From Elusimicrobia bacterium GWA2_62_23 (GTDB lineage Bacteria > Elusimicrobiota > Elusimicrobia > Elusimicrobiales > UBA9959): a DNA stretch of 64,000 nucleotides. Both the position numbers and the translations under genes were made by a program. Position 1 is the stretch's first letter; the number at the start of each line of letters is the position of its first letter. The DNA lies in the NCBI GenBank assembly GCA_001799635.1, contig MGTV01000008.1:64879-128878 (forward strand). The letters are read 5' to 3'. The notes beneath the pieces were generated by a model. That model worked only from the letters and a program-made list of their open reading frames with translations. It was not told where the DNA came from and ran no database searches. This document shows, in pieces, positions 43,373 to 53,095 of this stretch.

Positions 43373-45166
43373 ATGTGTAGAATAGCGGGAATCATAAATT
43401 TAAATAGCCCAGGCACTCAGGAGCACGACGCTAGAGTTCGTGCCATGTGTGCGGCCATGGCCCATGGCGGCCCCGACGACACGGGATTCCTCCGGGATGG
43501 CGCAGTTTGCCTCGGGCATAAGCGGCTTTCCATCATAGACCTCTCTTCGGCCGCCCACCAGCCTATGCGCGCAGCCGGGCGCAACGTGTGGATTACCTAT
43601 AACGGCGAAATTTACAATTTCCAGGAACTGAAGAAAGAGCTCTCCCTGCTGGGACATAAGTTCTCCTCGGCCAGCGACACCGAAGTTATAATTTCCGCGT
43701 ACCTTCAGTGGGGCGAGGAAGCCTTCGCGAAATTCAACGGCATGTTCGCTTTCTGTCTTTACGACAAGGACAATGCGCTTGTTTATCTTGTGCGCGATGC
43801 CGTAGGGATCAAACCGCTCTACTATTCCCTGGCAGGGGAACAGTTGATCTTCGCTTCTGAGGTCAGGGCTTTTAAGAGCGTAAACCCGGCCTGGCCCGAG
43901 GATCCAGACTGGAGGCCGCTCTTTCTCGCTTTTGGCCATCTTCCCGCGCCGCTTACTACCCTGAAAGGCGTGCAGTCCTTACCTAAGGGAAGTTTTCTGC
44001 GCTTGAATTTGACTTCTGGGGTTTCGGAACTTAAAAAGTTCTTTTCCTTCGAGTTCTCCGAGACTGTTAACGACCCGGCCTCCGCGGTAGCTTCGTCCCG
44101 CCGGCTTATAGACGCTGCGGTCAAGCGCCACCTGGTTTCCGACGCGCCAATAGGAGTTTTCCTCAGCGGAGGTCTCGATTCCAGCATAATTTCTGCCTTG
44201 GCCTATAAATATCACGGCGAGAATTTGCGTACCCTGTCCATCACCTTTGAAGAGAACGATTATTCAGAGGAGGCTTTTCAGGCTTCTATAGTGAACAGGA
44301 TAAAATGCCGGCACAGCTCTTTTCGCGTTACCAGGCGCGACTTCGCGGAGAGCGTCCCTGATATATTCGCCGCCATGGACCAGCCGACCACCGACGGCGT
44401 TAATACCTATTTCATAACCAAGTACGCGAAAAAAGAGGGGTTTAAAGCGGTTCTGTCCGGAATAGGGGCCGACGAACTCTATGGCGGCTATGGCTCATTT
44501 AACCGTGTGGGTAAAATTGCCTGGGTAAATGCTCTTCCGGATTTTGTCAGGAAACCTGCTGTCATGGCAGATTTCGCCCGGGCCGGGAAATACCGGCGCA
44601 CATCCTACCTCGGGAGACCTAATGAACTTTCCGCCTACCTGTTTCTGAGGGGGATATTCTCGCCAAAGGAAATAGCGGGAACACTTGGCGGCACCGAGGG
44701 AGGCGTCCTCAAGGCCCTTGAACGTGTAGCGTTCAGCGGGCGCAAGAAGCTGGACAAGAACTATGCCTCCCATATGGAGACCGAACTCTACCTGCAGAAC
44801 CAAATATTGAAGGATACTGATTCCATGGGAATGTGGAATTCCGTGGAGGTTCGCGTTCCGTTCCTGGACCGTGATTCCATGTCATATGCGCTTTCCGTCG
44901 CCCAGAAGATAAAATTCCCAAATGGGGACGGGAAATCCCTGCTTCGCAAAGCTTTCAGGGACATCATCCCGGCGGAAATACTGCAAAGAAAGAAAATGGG
45001 TTTTTCCTTCCCGTTCAACGAGTGGCTTTCGGACAAGGAAGTGCTGTCTGCCTGTTCTTCCAGCAGACTCTCTAAGGCCTCAGTCGGGGGGCACTGGTCC
45101 AGGGCGTGGGGGTTAGTGGTAATGGAACGCTTTGGCCGCGCCGCCGCCGGCCGCGCGGTTAATTAA
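43373..45166 (+). CDS. asnB: asparagine synthase (glutamine-hydrolysing) family protein
   Basis: 597 aa. Cys2 is the glutaminase nucleophile (MCRIAGI), and HRLSIIDLS, NGEIYNF and GGPDDTG-type residues of the Ntn domain are present. The synthetase domain has the ATP pyrophosphatase loop SGGLDSS and the SIGADELYGGY-like loop. The enzyme transfers amide nitrogen to a carboxylate. Inside polysaccharide loci AsnB-family members often amidate uronic acids of the polymer, which is more likely here than housekeeping Asn synthesis. GC content is close to that of neighbours. It overlaps no gene; the methyltransferase starts 20 nt later. Confidence 0.9.
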   Translation: MCRIAGIINLNSPGTQEHDARVRAMCAAMAHGGPDDTGFLRDGAVCLGHKRLSIIDLSSAAHQPMRAAGRNVWITYNGEIYNFQELKKELSLLGHKFSSASDTEVIISAYLQWGEEAFAKFNGMFAFCLYDKDNALVYLVRDAVGIKPLYYSLAGEQLIFASEVRAFKSVNPAWPEDPDWRPLFLAFGHLPAPLTTLKGVQSLPKGSFLRLNLTSGVSELKKFFSFEFSETVNDPASAVASSRRLIDAAVKRHLVSDAPIGVFLSGGLDSSIISALAYKYHGENLRTLSITFEENDYSEEAFQASIVNRIKCRHSSFRVTRRDFAESVPDIFAAMDQPTTDGVNTYFITKYAKKEGFKAVLSGIGADELYGGYGSFNRVGKIAWVNALPDFVRKPAVMADFARAGKYRRTSYLGRPNELSAYLFLRGIFSPKEIAGTLGGTEGGVLKALERVAFSGRKKLDKNYASHMETELYLQNQILKDTDSMGMWNSVEVRVPFLDRDSMSYALSVAQKIKFPNGDGKSLLRKAFRDIIPAEILQRKKMGFSFPFNEWLSDKEVLSACSSSRLSKASVGGHWSRAWGLVVMERFGRAAAGRAVN

Positions 45167-45186
45167 AGGCTTTACAGGAGACGAAC

Positions 45187-46446
45187 GTGCATCTTACGTA
45201 TCGAAAAACTTGCAGGATATGCGGATCTTCCGCTCTTACCGGGGTCATAGACCTAGGAGAACAGTTCCTGCAGGGTTCATTTATTAAACCCGGGAAGAAG
45301 GCTCCTCCCCTCAGGAAAATAGCCACAAAACTCCTGCGGTGCGACCCTACGGTAGACGGGAATGCCTGCGGTCTGCTGCAGATGGAGGTTTCCGTCCCTA
45401 CTCAGGTCCTCTACTCCTCGTATTGGTATCGTTCTGGCACCAATCAGACCATGCGGGACCATCTAAAAGGCATAGCCGAAGAAGCCGCCGGATTTTTCAG
45501 GAAGCCGGACTGTCGGGTCCTGGATATCGGGTGTAACGACGGTACACTTTTGGCCTGTTATCCAAACTCTTTCGTCAAATTCGGAGTTGATCCTTCAGAT
45601 ATCGCGCAGGAAATCTCAAAGGATGTTTCCGTAGTACAGGACACCTTCCCTTCCCATGAGTTGGACCGGCTTGCCGGGGATAAGAAGTTCGACATCATAA
45701 CCTCCATAGCGATGTTCTACGACCTGGAAGACCCCGTGGCCTTCGTTAAAGGGATCAAACGTGCGCTCTCGGAGGACGGGGTATGGATGTTCGAGATGTC
45801 GTATATGCCGTCCATGCTTCAGATGAATTCTTACGATACCATCTGTCATGAGCATTTGGAGTATTACAGCCTGGCGGTTATAGAGATCCTGCTTAAGAAA
45901 TGCGATATGAAGGTGTTCCAGGTCAAATATAACGACATCAACGGCGGCAGCATACGATGTTATGCCACCCACGCCGGTAATTTTAAGTACAAAAGTCCGG
46001 AATTCGCCCAGTCGATAAAAAAAATCCGACAGGAAGAGTTCGATATGGAACTGGATACGGATAAACCATACAAGGATTTCCAAAGGCGCATAGACCTGCA
46101 TAAAAAAGAGCTGTACGTCCTCCTGAGCGGCCTTAAGAAAGCCGGGAAGAAGATCCACGTATACGGCGCGTCCACCAAGGGCAATACGATAATGCAGTGG
46201 TGCGGCATAGATAACTCCATTATTGATTGCGCCGCGGACCGGAATCCGGACAAACATGGAGCTAAGACCATCGGCACGAACATCCCCATAATCAGCGAGG
46301 CGGATTCGCGCGCCATGAAGCCGGATTATTACCTGGTGCTACCTTGGCATTTCCGCGCTGAATTCCTGGAAAGAGAAAAGGCGTATCTGGCCCAGGGGGG
46401 GAAATTTATCTTTCCCCTGCCGAATATCGAGATAGTCGAAAAATGA
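45187..46446 (+). CDS. NDP-sugar C-methyltransferase-like protein
   Basis: 419 aa from a GTG with AGGAG just upstream. Three parts: an N-terminal Zn-binding region (CRICGSSALTGVIDLGEQ), a SAM-binding methyltransferase core (VLDIGCNDGTLLACYP), and a C-terminal domain (KKIHVYGASTKGNTIMQWCGID, RNPDKHGAKTIGTNIPII) as in TylC3/CloU-type sugar C-methyltransferases. Those enzymes methylate C3 or C5 of 4-keto-6-deoxy sugars. It suggests a branched or methylated 6-deoxysugar in the polymer. The next gene overlaps the stop by 4 nt. Confidence 0.88.
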   Translation: MHLTYRKTCRICGSSALTGVIDLGEQFLQGSFIKPGKKAPPLRKIATKLLRCDPTVDGNACGLLQMEVSVPTQVLYSSYWYRSGTNQTMRDHLKGIAEEAAGFFRKPDCRVLDIGCNDGTLLACYPNSFVKFGVDPSDIAQEISKDVSVVQDTFPSHELDRLAGDKKFDIITSIAMFYDLEDPVAFVKGIKRALSEDGVWMFEMSYMPSMLQMNSYDTICHEHLEYYSLAVIEILLKKCDMKVFQVKYNDINGGSIRCYATHAGNFKYKSPEFAQSIKKIRQEEFDMELDTDKPYKDFQRRIDLHKKELYVLLSGLKKAGKKIHVYGASTKGNTIMQWCGIDNSIIDCAADRNPDKHGAKTIGTNIPIISEADSRAMKPDYYLVLPWHFRAEFLEREKAYLAQGGKFIFPLPNIEIVEK

Positions 46447-47600
46447 CCGCACCCGAAAGAGCCGGAGGGCAGCTGGCAAGAAAGGCCCTCGTTCTGGTAA
46501 CCGACGCCTATGGCGGCCGGGGCGGCATAGCCTTGTATAACCGCAATTTGCTCCAGGCTTTGTGCGCGTATCCGGGGATGGAAAAAGTTGTGGCTGTTCC
46601 CAGAAAGATATATTACGCACTTGAAGCGATGCCTGGAAATCTCGATTACCGTGTGGGGGCGGCCGGGACCATTGGGAATTATCTGTGGGCCTGCCTTAAG
46701 CTCCTGCTGGCGGAGCGCAACTTCGACCTGATAGTTTGCGGCCACTTGCACCTCCTGCCGTTCGCACGGTTTTTAGGCTTTTTTTACGGGTGCCAGGTAG
46801 TGCCGGTAATATACGGCGTGGAGGCTTGGACGCCCACCAGCCATGCTTCCGTAAACTATTTTTGCCGCGGCGTGAAGAAATTCGCCTCCATCCGCCGGCT
46901 GACGGCCCGCCGTTTCATGGAGTGGGCAAAGATCCCGGGAGACGATTATTTTTACCTGCCCAATTGCATAGATGGCGCCAGGTACGGTGTCGCCCCCAGG
47001 AGCCAGGAATTGGTCTCCCGCTATAAACTCGAGGGCAAGACCGTCATAATGACCTCCGGCCGGCTGGATAGCGGCAAGGACCTTAACAAAGGTTTTGATG
47101 AAATACTAGAGGTGTTGCCGGAATTACGGCTGAAGATCCCGGGGTTGATGTACCTTATCATGGGGGATGGCGAAGACCGACCCAGGCTCGAGCAAAAGGC
47201 GCGGGCCTTGGGGGTTTCCGATATCGTGGTTTTCACTGGGTATGTGGGCGAGGCGGAAAAAGCGGCCCACTACAGGCTTGCCGACGTCTTTGCCATGCCC
47301 GGAAGCCATTCCTGTTTCGATACTTACCCGTACCGCTTCGTATTTTTGGAAGCCCTGGCGTGCGGGGTCCCGGTGGTGGGGGCGAAACTGGAGGACCCCT
47401 GGGAGGTTAACGACCCGGATTCCGCGCTGATAATCCAGGCCGACCCCCATGACAGGCAGGATATCATCCGGGCCATTTTGACCGCGCTTTCCTTGCCCAA
47501 GGGCGAGATTTCACCGATACTAAACAACTATTACTGTTCAGGGTTCGTTAACGCGGTATCGAAGATGCTAGATACCATACTAGTTACGCCTAATGCTTAG
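46443..47600 (+). CDS. GT4-family glycosyltransferase
   Basis: 385 aa, ATGA overlap with the gene before. The GT-B fold is indicated by the N-terminal LVTDAYGGRGGIALYNRNLLQAL, the donor-site region KTVIMTSGRLDSGKDLNKGFDEILEVL and DRPRLEQKARALGVSDIVVFTGYV, and the E-x7-E type motif near YRFVFLEALACGVPVVGAKLEDP. It adds a sugar to the lipid-linked repeat unit in the cytoplasm; donor unknown. It is part of the sugar-assembly block. Confidence 0.88.
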   Translation: MTAPERAGGQLARKALVLVTDAYGGRGGIALYNRNLLQALCAYPGMEKVVAVPRKIYYALEAMPGNLDYRVGAAGTIGNYLWACLKLLLAERNFDLIVCGHLHLLPFARFLGFFYGCQVVPVIYGVEAWTPTSHASVNYFCRGVKKFASIRRLTARRFMEWAKIPGDDYFYLPNCIDGARYGVAPRSQELVSRYKLEGKTVIMTSGRLDSGKDLNKGFDEILEVLPELRLKIPGLMYLIMGDGEDRPRLEQKARALGVSDIVVFTGYVGEAEKAAHYRLADVFAMPGSHSCFDTYPYRFVFLEALACGVPVVGAKLEDPWEVNDPDSALIIQADPHDRQDIIRAILTALSLPKGEISPILNNYYCSGFVNAVSKMLDTILVTPNA

Positions 47601-47621
47601 ACTCGCTTTCCTCGTCTTATT

Positions 47622-48254
47622 ATGACAAACGAAATAAAGAGGATGCTTCGTCCCTTACGTAGGAACTTAAGTCCAATGTGGCATGACATTTGGCCGGATG
47701 TCGTTTCCCGGGCGGGCTTGGTTCCTATGCTGCAGCTTGGTTGCGGAATGCACCGTATCGCCAACGCCACTAATGTCGATTTGAGTTCCAAAACAGGGGC
47801 TGATGTTGAGTGGGACCTTAATAATTTCCCATATCCGTTCAAAGACAATACCTTTAGCGTGGTCGTGTCGCTTAGCGTTTTGGAACACTTAGACGACTTC
47901 TTTTCGGTTATGGGGGAAATTCACCGTATCTCTAAAGACGGGGCATCGGTCTACATCTTAGTCCCTCATTTTAGCTCAGCTGCAGCCTTTGTGGATCCTA
48001 CTCATAAATCCCACTTTAGTGCCCGCTCTTGTGATTACTTCTTCCAAGGGACGGATATTGAAAAAGACTACGGTTTTTACGAATCCTATCGATACGAGCT
48101 TGTCCGAAGGTATGTGGACCTGCAGGGATGGCTGAACTACGTGCTTCCTCTGCGCTGGTTCGTTAATAGGTATCCTGCGTTTTGGGAAAATTACCTTTGC
48201 TATCTTTTACGTGGTGCGGGAATATTTTGGGAACTTAAGGTTGTTAAAAGTTAG
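47622..48254 (+). CDS. class I SAM methyltransferase
   Basis: 210 aa. The SAM-binding motif I is LQLGCGMHRIANATNVDLS and motif II/III is DNTFSVVVSLSVLEHLDDFFSVMGEIHRISKDGASVYILVP, typical Methyltransf_11. The acceptor is unknown; a sugar of the polymer is likely. This gene begins a stretch (about 47.6-51.9 kb) that reads visibly more AT-rich and has more varied codons than its neighbours, a sign of separate acquisition. It lies 21 nt after the GT4 gene. Confidence 0.82.
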   Translation: MTNEIKRMLRPLRRNLSPMWHDIWPDVVSRAGLVPMLQLGCGMHRIANATNVDLSSKTGADVEWDLNNFPYPFKDNTFSVVVSLSVLEHLDDFFSVMGEIHRISKDGASVYILVPHFSSAAAFVDPTHKSHFSARSCDYFFQGTDIEKDYGFYESYRYELVRRYVDLQGWLNYVLPLRWFVNRYPAFWENYLCYLLRGAGIFWELKVVKS

Positions 48255-48275
48255 TGCTTGGCGGATTTCGACATA

Positions 48276-49004
48276 ATGCTTTTGCGCAGACTGATAACAC
48301 TAATCAAGAGAAACCGTGCTGCCGCCGGCCTCGGAGTCAAGTTTGGTAGGAGCGCCAGCTTTTCCTTGCCCGATAAAATTATGCTCGGGGGAAAGATGTA
48401 CTCCTTGGCATTGCCGGAAGAAAATGGCGTTAAGGTCGCATTCATTGATTTGTTGCTGGATGACTGCTATGGATGCCGGGATGTAAGGGCTCCGGTTAAA
48501 ACAGTGCTCGATGTCGGGGCTAACGTCGGCCTTTTTGGATTGGCGGCAAGAGCGGCCTTCCCAAACGCAATTATCCACTGCTATGAACCAAATCCAAATT
48601 TGGGAGCATATCTTGAATCACAATCTGTTCCCGGTAGATATGAATACTTTTTAGAGGCAGTAGGGCTGGAAAGGGGCAGAGTCTCGCTTGAATACAACGT
48701 GGATTCTGTCCAGACTCGATCAACGCCCAACGTTTATGGTGAGGTAAACCAGGCGGCTTTCCGGGATGTAATATCACGTCTTGGTGGCCATGTGGATATG
48801 CTGAAACTGGATTGTGAAGGCGCGGAGTGGGATTTGTTTAGGGATGCCGAAAGTTGGAAGAATATTTCCCGCGTCTCTATGGAGTACCATTTGCAGGGTC
48901 AGCATACCATTGCGGAAGTGATTGGCGCGATTGAGTCGTTGGGCTTACGGATCAACAGACATGTCCCCTCGGATGGGTTCGGGCTAATCCTTGCTTCTCG
49001 ATGA
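48276..49004 (+). CDS. FkbM-family methyltransferase
   Basis: 242 aa from ATG 48276; a TTG at 48258 is an alternative in-frame start but no ribosome site supports either strongly. FkbM core: VLDVGANVGLFGLAARAAFPNAIIHCYEPNPNLG, then VGLERGRVSLEY and LDCEGAEWDLF. FkbM proteins methylate hydroxyls of sugars or macrolides. It is the first of two FkbM-like genes in a row and lies in the lower-GC part of the locus. Confidence 0.82.
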   Translation: MLLRRLITLIKRNRAAAGLGVKFGRSASFSLPDKIMLGGKMYSLALPEENGVKVAFIDLLLDDCYGCRDVRAPVKTVLDVGANVGLFGLAARAAFPNAIIHCYEPNPNLGAYLESQSVPGRYEYFLEAVGLERGRVSLEYNVDSVQTRSTPNVYGEVNQAAFRDVISRLGGHVDMLKLDCEGAEWDLFRDAESWKNISRVSMEYHLQGQHTIAEVIGAIESLGLRINRHVPSDGFGLILASR

Positions 49005-49036
49005 CCGATTTTAGGGTGTAACGTCAGGAGATTGGA

Positions 49037-49891
49037 ATGTATAAAAAACTGAAGAATTTCTTGTCTAAAGCCACCGGGAGCCAGCAATTGTTGGCGGCTA
49101 TTGAGGAACAGACAACGGTTCAGGCGTATATCGCTTGGATGAATTTGCTCTCCCAGGAGAAGTACTCGGACCGGAAGCGTCTTTCCAAGGCAGGATTTAA
49201 GGTGTATTCTCAGGCGGAAGAGGACGGATTTATTCACGAGATCTTCCGACGTATCGGTTGCGGCTCCCGGACCTTCATGGAAATCGGAGTGTCTAATGGC
49301 CGGGAGAGCAATACTGCGTACCTGTTGCGTCAGGGGTGGAAGGGGGTATGGATAGAGGGCAGTCCTGAATATGCCAAAGAGGCCAGTGCTTGGTTCTCTG
49401 GAAAAGTTAAAAGTGGGGATCTTGTGGTCGCCTGCGAGTATGTAACACGGGAAAATGCCGATTCCTTGGTCTCCAAACTTTTGGGGACGAAAGTCGTGGA
49501 CATTTTGAGCATAGATATAGATGGTAACGACTTTCATATTCTCGAGGCGCTTAAAACCATTTCTCCGCGCGCTATCGTCTTGGAATATAATCCTGTGTTC
49601 TTGCCTCCGATAGAGTGGGTAATGCCTTATAATCCGGGGCATATCTGGGACGGGAGTGATCATTATGGCGCCTCCCTTAAATCCTACGAATTGATGTTGC
49701 GTGAAAAAGGCTATTCTCTGGTGGGATGCACCACCAATGGGAACAACGCGTTCTTTGTAAGGACCGAACTGACAGGGGAACTTTTCTGCTCCGACACCTC
49801 AGCGGAGAACCATTATGAGCCCCAGAGGTTCTGGCTTGGAAAAGCGTTCGGCCAGGGGTATGTTTTCGGCCGCGGCCCGGACAAAGGATGA
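49037..49891 (+). CDS. FkbM-like (Methyltransf_21) methyltransferase
   Basis: 284 aa. GFKVYSQAEEDGFIHEIFRRIGCGSRTFMEIGVSNGRESNTAYLLRQGWKGVWIEGS is the hallmark N-terminus of this group; DILSIDIDGNDFHILEALK and IVLEYNPVFLPP follow. It is not closely alike to the neighbouring FkbM protein in length or N-terminus. The role is probably O-methylation of a polymer sugar. It overlaps the flippase gene by ATGA. AGGAG lies 9 nt before the ATG. Confidence 0.8.
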   Translation: MYKKLKNFLSKATGSQQLLAAIEEQTTVQAYIAWMNLLSQEKYSDRKRLSKAGFKVYSQAEEDGFIHEIFRRIGCGSRTFMEIGVSNGRESNTAYLLRQGWKGVWIEGSPEYAKEASAWFSGKVKSGDLVVACEYVTRENADSLVSKLLGTKVVDILSIDIDGNDFHILEALKTISPRAIVLEYNPVFLPPIEWVMPYNPGHIWDGSDHYGASLKSYELMLREKGYSLVGCTTNGNNAFFVRTELTGELFCSDTSAENHYEPQRFWLGKAFGQGYVFGRGPDKG

Positions 49892-51192
49892 ATAAAGGTA
49901 CGGCTATTTCTCACTGGCCAATCCTGGCCGGGAAATTCCTGGCTGGTCAAGGGGTTGTGCTGTTTTTAAACCTCCTGGTGGGTTTCCTGTTCCTTCGGAT
50001 CCTCCCTAAGAACGAATATGCGCTGTATATCAGCGCCGGGATGTTGCTGGCAATAGCCTCACTAGGGTCTGACCTGGGGCTTTCTCAGGCGATGAATAGC
50101 CTCGGAGCCAAACGCAGAGATGATAAATCATATCTCGGCGCTTTATTCTCCGCAGCGTTCAGTTACCGGAGAAAATTCTTCCTCATTGCCGCCGTTGTCA
50201 CTGTGTCAGTGGCTTTTCTTATGTTCCGGGAATCTGCATGGAACTTTTGGCACCTGACCGCGCTGCTTGCTCTGATCCTTGCTACTGCTTGGTTACAGTG
50301 CCAGGTCTCGCTGCGAAAATCCATACTTAACATTCACCACGACGCTCCGGCGCTTTTCCATGTAGGAATGCGTGAGGCACTTGTACGTCTGGCCCTTGTC
50401 ACAGTTTGTTTTGTTTGGCCCACGGCGATCACGGCGCTGGGGATAGGGTTCCTTGGACTTTTGGTAAGCCGCATGGCGGTCTTGAAAGTTTCCAGCAGGT
50501 TTATCCATTTTGACTTGGGATCCGTCAATGACCATGATTTGGGACTTAAAAAATTTATCATTCCTCTGGTTCCGGGCATTGTTTATTATCTTTTTCAGGG
50601 GCAAATATCCATTTTTCTCCTCAATATCTACGGCTATACTTCTGCGGTTGCTGAGGTCGGGGCGCTGGGGAGGTTAGGGCAGTTGCTGGGGCTAGTTCTT
50701 ATGCTTAACCCGTTTCTTTTGCAACCAAGTTTTGCGAGGATAGATTCTCGCGCGGTATTTATTTCCAGGGTATCTGCGGTTGTCGCCGGCCTGCTGGTTT
50801 TTTCTCTTTTATGCGTCGTAAGCGTGGTCTTGCTCCCGCAGTGGTGGCTTTTTCTGCTGGGCCCTAAGTATGCCGGGCTGAGGGGGGAGTTGCCCATAGC
50901 TATAGCCGGCGCGCTATTTACTGTCATAGGGGCCTCTTTGTATACGATAGTGATCTCCAGAAATTTTACGCGGGGCCAGGCTTGGGCAATTGCGGGAGGG
51001 TTAGGTAGTCAAGCGCTGTTCCTGTTTTTTGTGGGGGTGCACTCTGCCATGGACGCCCTCCTGTTGAACATTCTTCCCTTGGCTACTTACGCTGCACTGC
51101 AATTCGGTCTGGTGATTAAAATAGCTAAAAATTGGGAAGCTTGCCCCAAAGCTAATTCTCCTGCCGGTGGGGCACTGGAACTTAACTCATAA
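49888..51192 (+). CDS. Wzx-like polysaccharide flippase (MOP superfamily)
   Basis: 434 aa with about 12 hydrophobic segments. The N-terminus (KFLAGQGVVLFLNLLVGFLFLRILPKNEYALYISAGMLLAIASLGSDLGLSQAM) is typical of MOP-type flippases that move lipid-linked repeat units across the inner membrane. The protein is one of the less conserved members of the cluster, as usual for Wzx. With a Wzy-like polymerase at 53092 and the Wza/Wzc-type genes at 40 kb it completes a Wzx/Wzy-type pathway. Confidence 0.85.
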   Translation: MNKGTAISHWPILAGKFLAGQGVVLFLNLLVGFLFLRILPKNEYALYISAGMLLAIASLGSDLGLSQAMNSLGAKRRDDKSYLGALFSAAFSYRRKFFLIAAVVTVSVAFLMFRESAWNFWHLTALLALILATAWLQCQVSLRKSILNIHHDAPALFHVGMREALVRLALVTVCFVWPTAITALGIGFLGLLVSRMAVLKVSSRFIHFDLGSVNDHDLGLKKFIIPLVPGIVYYLFQGQISIFLLNIYGYTSAVAEVGALGRLGQLLGLVLMLNPFLLQPSFARIDSRAVFISRVSAVVAGLLVFSLLCVVSVVLLPQWWLFLLGPKYAGLRGELPIAIAGALFTVIGASLYTIVISRNFTRGQAWAIAGGLGSQALFLFFVGVHSAMDALLLNILPLATYAALQFGLVIKIAKNWEACPKANSPAGGALELNS

Positions 51193-51210
51193 GATATTGG
51201 CTATAAAACT

Positions 51211-51978
51211 ATGCGACTTCTGATATCCTTGGAAAAACTACTCTGCCAATTCGGTCTGGACTTTAGAAAAGTGGCTGTAGGCTTGTTCGAACTGCCTCAT
51301 TTTATCCTCTCTGCCCGGCGTTATTCTTCCGCGGCAGTGAAATCGGAGTTTCCTCTATCTATACGGGAGCTTCGCCCAATGCTGCATGACCGACGGGTCC
51401 AGGCCGGGCAGGTTAACCGGATATATTTCTTTCAGGATCTCTGGGGTGCCAGGAAAGTTCGCTCAAAAATGCCGGCGCGTCATGTGGATGTGGGGTCTTC
51501 GCTTGAGGGATTTGTCTCCCACCTGCTTTGTTTTATGCCGGTGGAGGTAATTGATATTCGGCCTCTTGATCTTTCTGCCCAGGGATTAAGTTTTATCAGG
51601 GAAGACGCTACCACCATGGAAAGATTCCCGGATAATAGCTTGGAATCCATTTCTTGTCTGCATGCCGCTGAGCATTTTGGCCTCGGACGGTACGGGGACG
51701 CCGTGAAAGTAGACGGGTATGTCGATATAATGCGCGCCTTGGCTAGGGTTTTAAAGCCCGGAGGTGCTTTGTACTTTTCAGTGCCTGTAGGCAGGCAGAG
51801 GGTTCAGTTCAATTCCCAACGCATATTCGATCCTTTGACCATTATCCGTCATTTCCAAGGGCTGAGACTGGTTTCTTTCTCCGGGGTAAATGATAACGGC
51901 GAATTCGTGGAAAACGCGGCGCCGGCTGATTTCTCCGGGTTGAACTGCGGTTGCGGTATGTTCGAATTCACCAAATAG
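51211..51978 (+). CDS. DUF268-like methyltransferase-fold protein
   Basis: 255 aa. RIYFFQDLWGARKV, HVDVGSSLEGFVSHLLCFMPVEVIDIRPLD and VGRQRVQFNSQRIFDP, ending with CGCGMFEF, match the pattern I know for the DUF268 family. The core resembles a SAM methyltransferase (DVGSS as motif I, LESISCLHAAEHFGLGRYGD as the acceptor loop). Function is unproven; a methyl transfer to the polysaccharide is likely. It is 19 nt after the flippase. Confidence 0.72.
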   Translation: MRLLISLEKLLCQFGLDFRKVAVGLFELPHFILSARRYSSAAVKSEFPLSIRELRPMLHDRRVQAGQVNRIYFFQDLWGARKVRSKMPARHVDVGSSLEGFVSHLLCFMPVEVIDIRPLDLSAQGLSFIREDATTMERFPDNSLESISCLHAAEHFGLGRYGDAVKVDGYVDIMRALARVLKPGGALYFSVPVGRQRVQFNSQRIFDPLTIIRHFQGLRLVSFSGVNDNGEFVENAAPADFSGLNCGCGMFEFTK

Positions 51979-52000
51979 AGCCGCTTTGGATGATTTTCTC

Positions 52001-53095
52001 ATGCGCATAGTGATAATTACCAAGAATCTTCCTCCCGCCGTTTGCGGGATAGGGGACCATAGCGTGATGCTGGGGGAGGCTATTCGCGCCAAGGGGCATT
52101 CTGTCACTATCATTGCCGGTAATGGCGATATTGGCGCCGACAGGTGCGTCGAGGATAATTTTTGGCTTCCGGAAAGGATCGGCCGGCTCGCAGAGAGGTT
52201 GAAAGCTCTAAAGCCTGACCATGTGATCCTGCAATATACGCCTCTGATGTACGCACTTCAGGGGGGGAGGCAGAATCCTGCTCTGGCTGCTTTTTGGGCG
52301 GCGTGTTCCCGGGAATACCGCACTTCGATAATCCTGCACGAAACATACTTTCGGGCCTGCTGGCATCTCCCGAGCCTGATACGCGGGACCTTCGAAAAAA
52401 AGATGTTAAAGGCCATGGTCTTGAGTTCTCATAATGTTTTTACCGCGTCCCAGCCTCTTTTGGACGAGGTAAAAGGCTGGTCCGGTTCTGCCAGAGTTTG
52501 CCTGTTGCCGATCGGGGCCAACTTTGTATTCCAGCCTGTAGATAGGGAAAGGCTCCGAACGGAATGGGGTATCGCCTCCGGGGAGATTGTTCTGGCCCTT
52601 TTTGGCGGCGGAAAGATAAACCTGCGCAAGCTTAGCGGATATATAGATGCCACAGATGCTTTGCTGAGAGAGCAGGGGATTGGGATAAAGTGGTTGCTGT
52701 TGGGTGGAGTTAAGAAAGAATTTTTCTCCCTGAAGTCGCCTGTAATCTCCCCTGGCTTTTTGCCGTCCAAAGATCTTGGGGAATGGCTCCAATTGGCTGA
52801 TATCTTTCTTATGCCGCAGATCTTGGGGCTTTCCGCTAAGCGCGGTACGCTAATGGCCGCCATGCAGCATGGTCTGCCGGTAGTAGGGACCAGTGGCGTG
52901 ATGACCGATAAGTTTTGGGAAGATCTTCAGGGAGTAGTGCTGGTGAGGGACCGGGAGGGCTTTGCGGAGGCTGTGCTCTCTTTGTCCAAAGACTCTAGTC
53001 GGCGGCTCCAGATGGGGCACGCTAACCGGGACTATCATGATAATTTCCTGGCCTGGCATAAAATAGCCGATAAGCTTTTGGGGTTCGCCGTATGA
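52001..53095 (+). CDS. GT4-family glycosyltransferase
   Basis: 364 aa from ATG 52001 (MRIVIITKNLPPAVCGIGDHS), chosen over a TTG at 51986 because the GT4 N-terminal motif starts there. The acceptor side (GIGDHSVMLGEAIRAKGHSVTIIAG) and donor side (GEIVLALFGGGKINLRKLSGYIDATDALLREQGI, PQILGLSAKRGTLMAAMQHGLPVVGTSG) are typical of GT-B enzymes. It overlaps the Wzy-like gene by 4 nt. The donor sugar is unknown. Confidence 0.82.
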   Translation: MRIVIITKNLPPAVCGIGDHSVMLGEAIRAKGHSVTIIAGNGDIGADRCVEDNFWLPERIGRLAERLKALKPDHVILQYTPLMYALQGGRQNPALAAFWAACSREYRTSIILHETYFRACWHLPSLIRGTFEKKMLKAMVLSSHNVFTASQPLLDEVKGWSGSARVCLLPIGANFVFQPVDRERLRTEWGIASGEIVLALFGGGKINLRKLSGYIDATDALLREQGIGIKWLLLGGVKKEFFSLKSPVISPGFLPSKDLGEWLQLADIFLMPQILGLSAKRGTLMAAMQHGLPVVGTSGVMTDKFWEDLQGVVLVRDREGFAEAVLSLSKDSSRRLQMGHANRDYHDNFLAWHKIADKLLGFAV

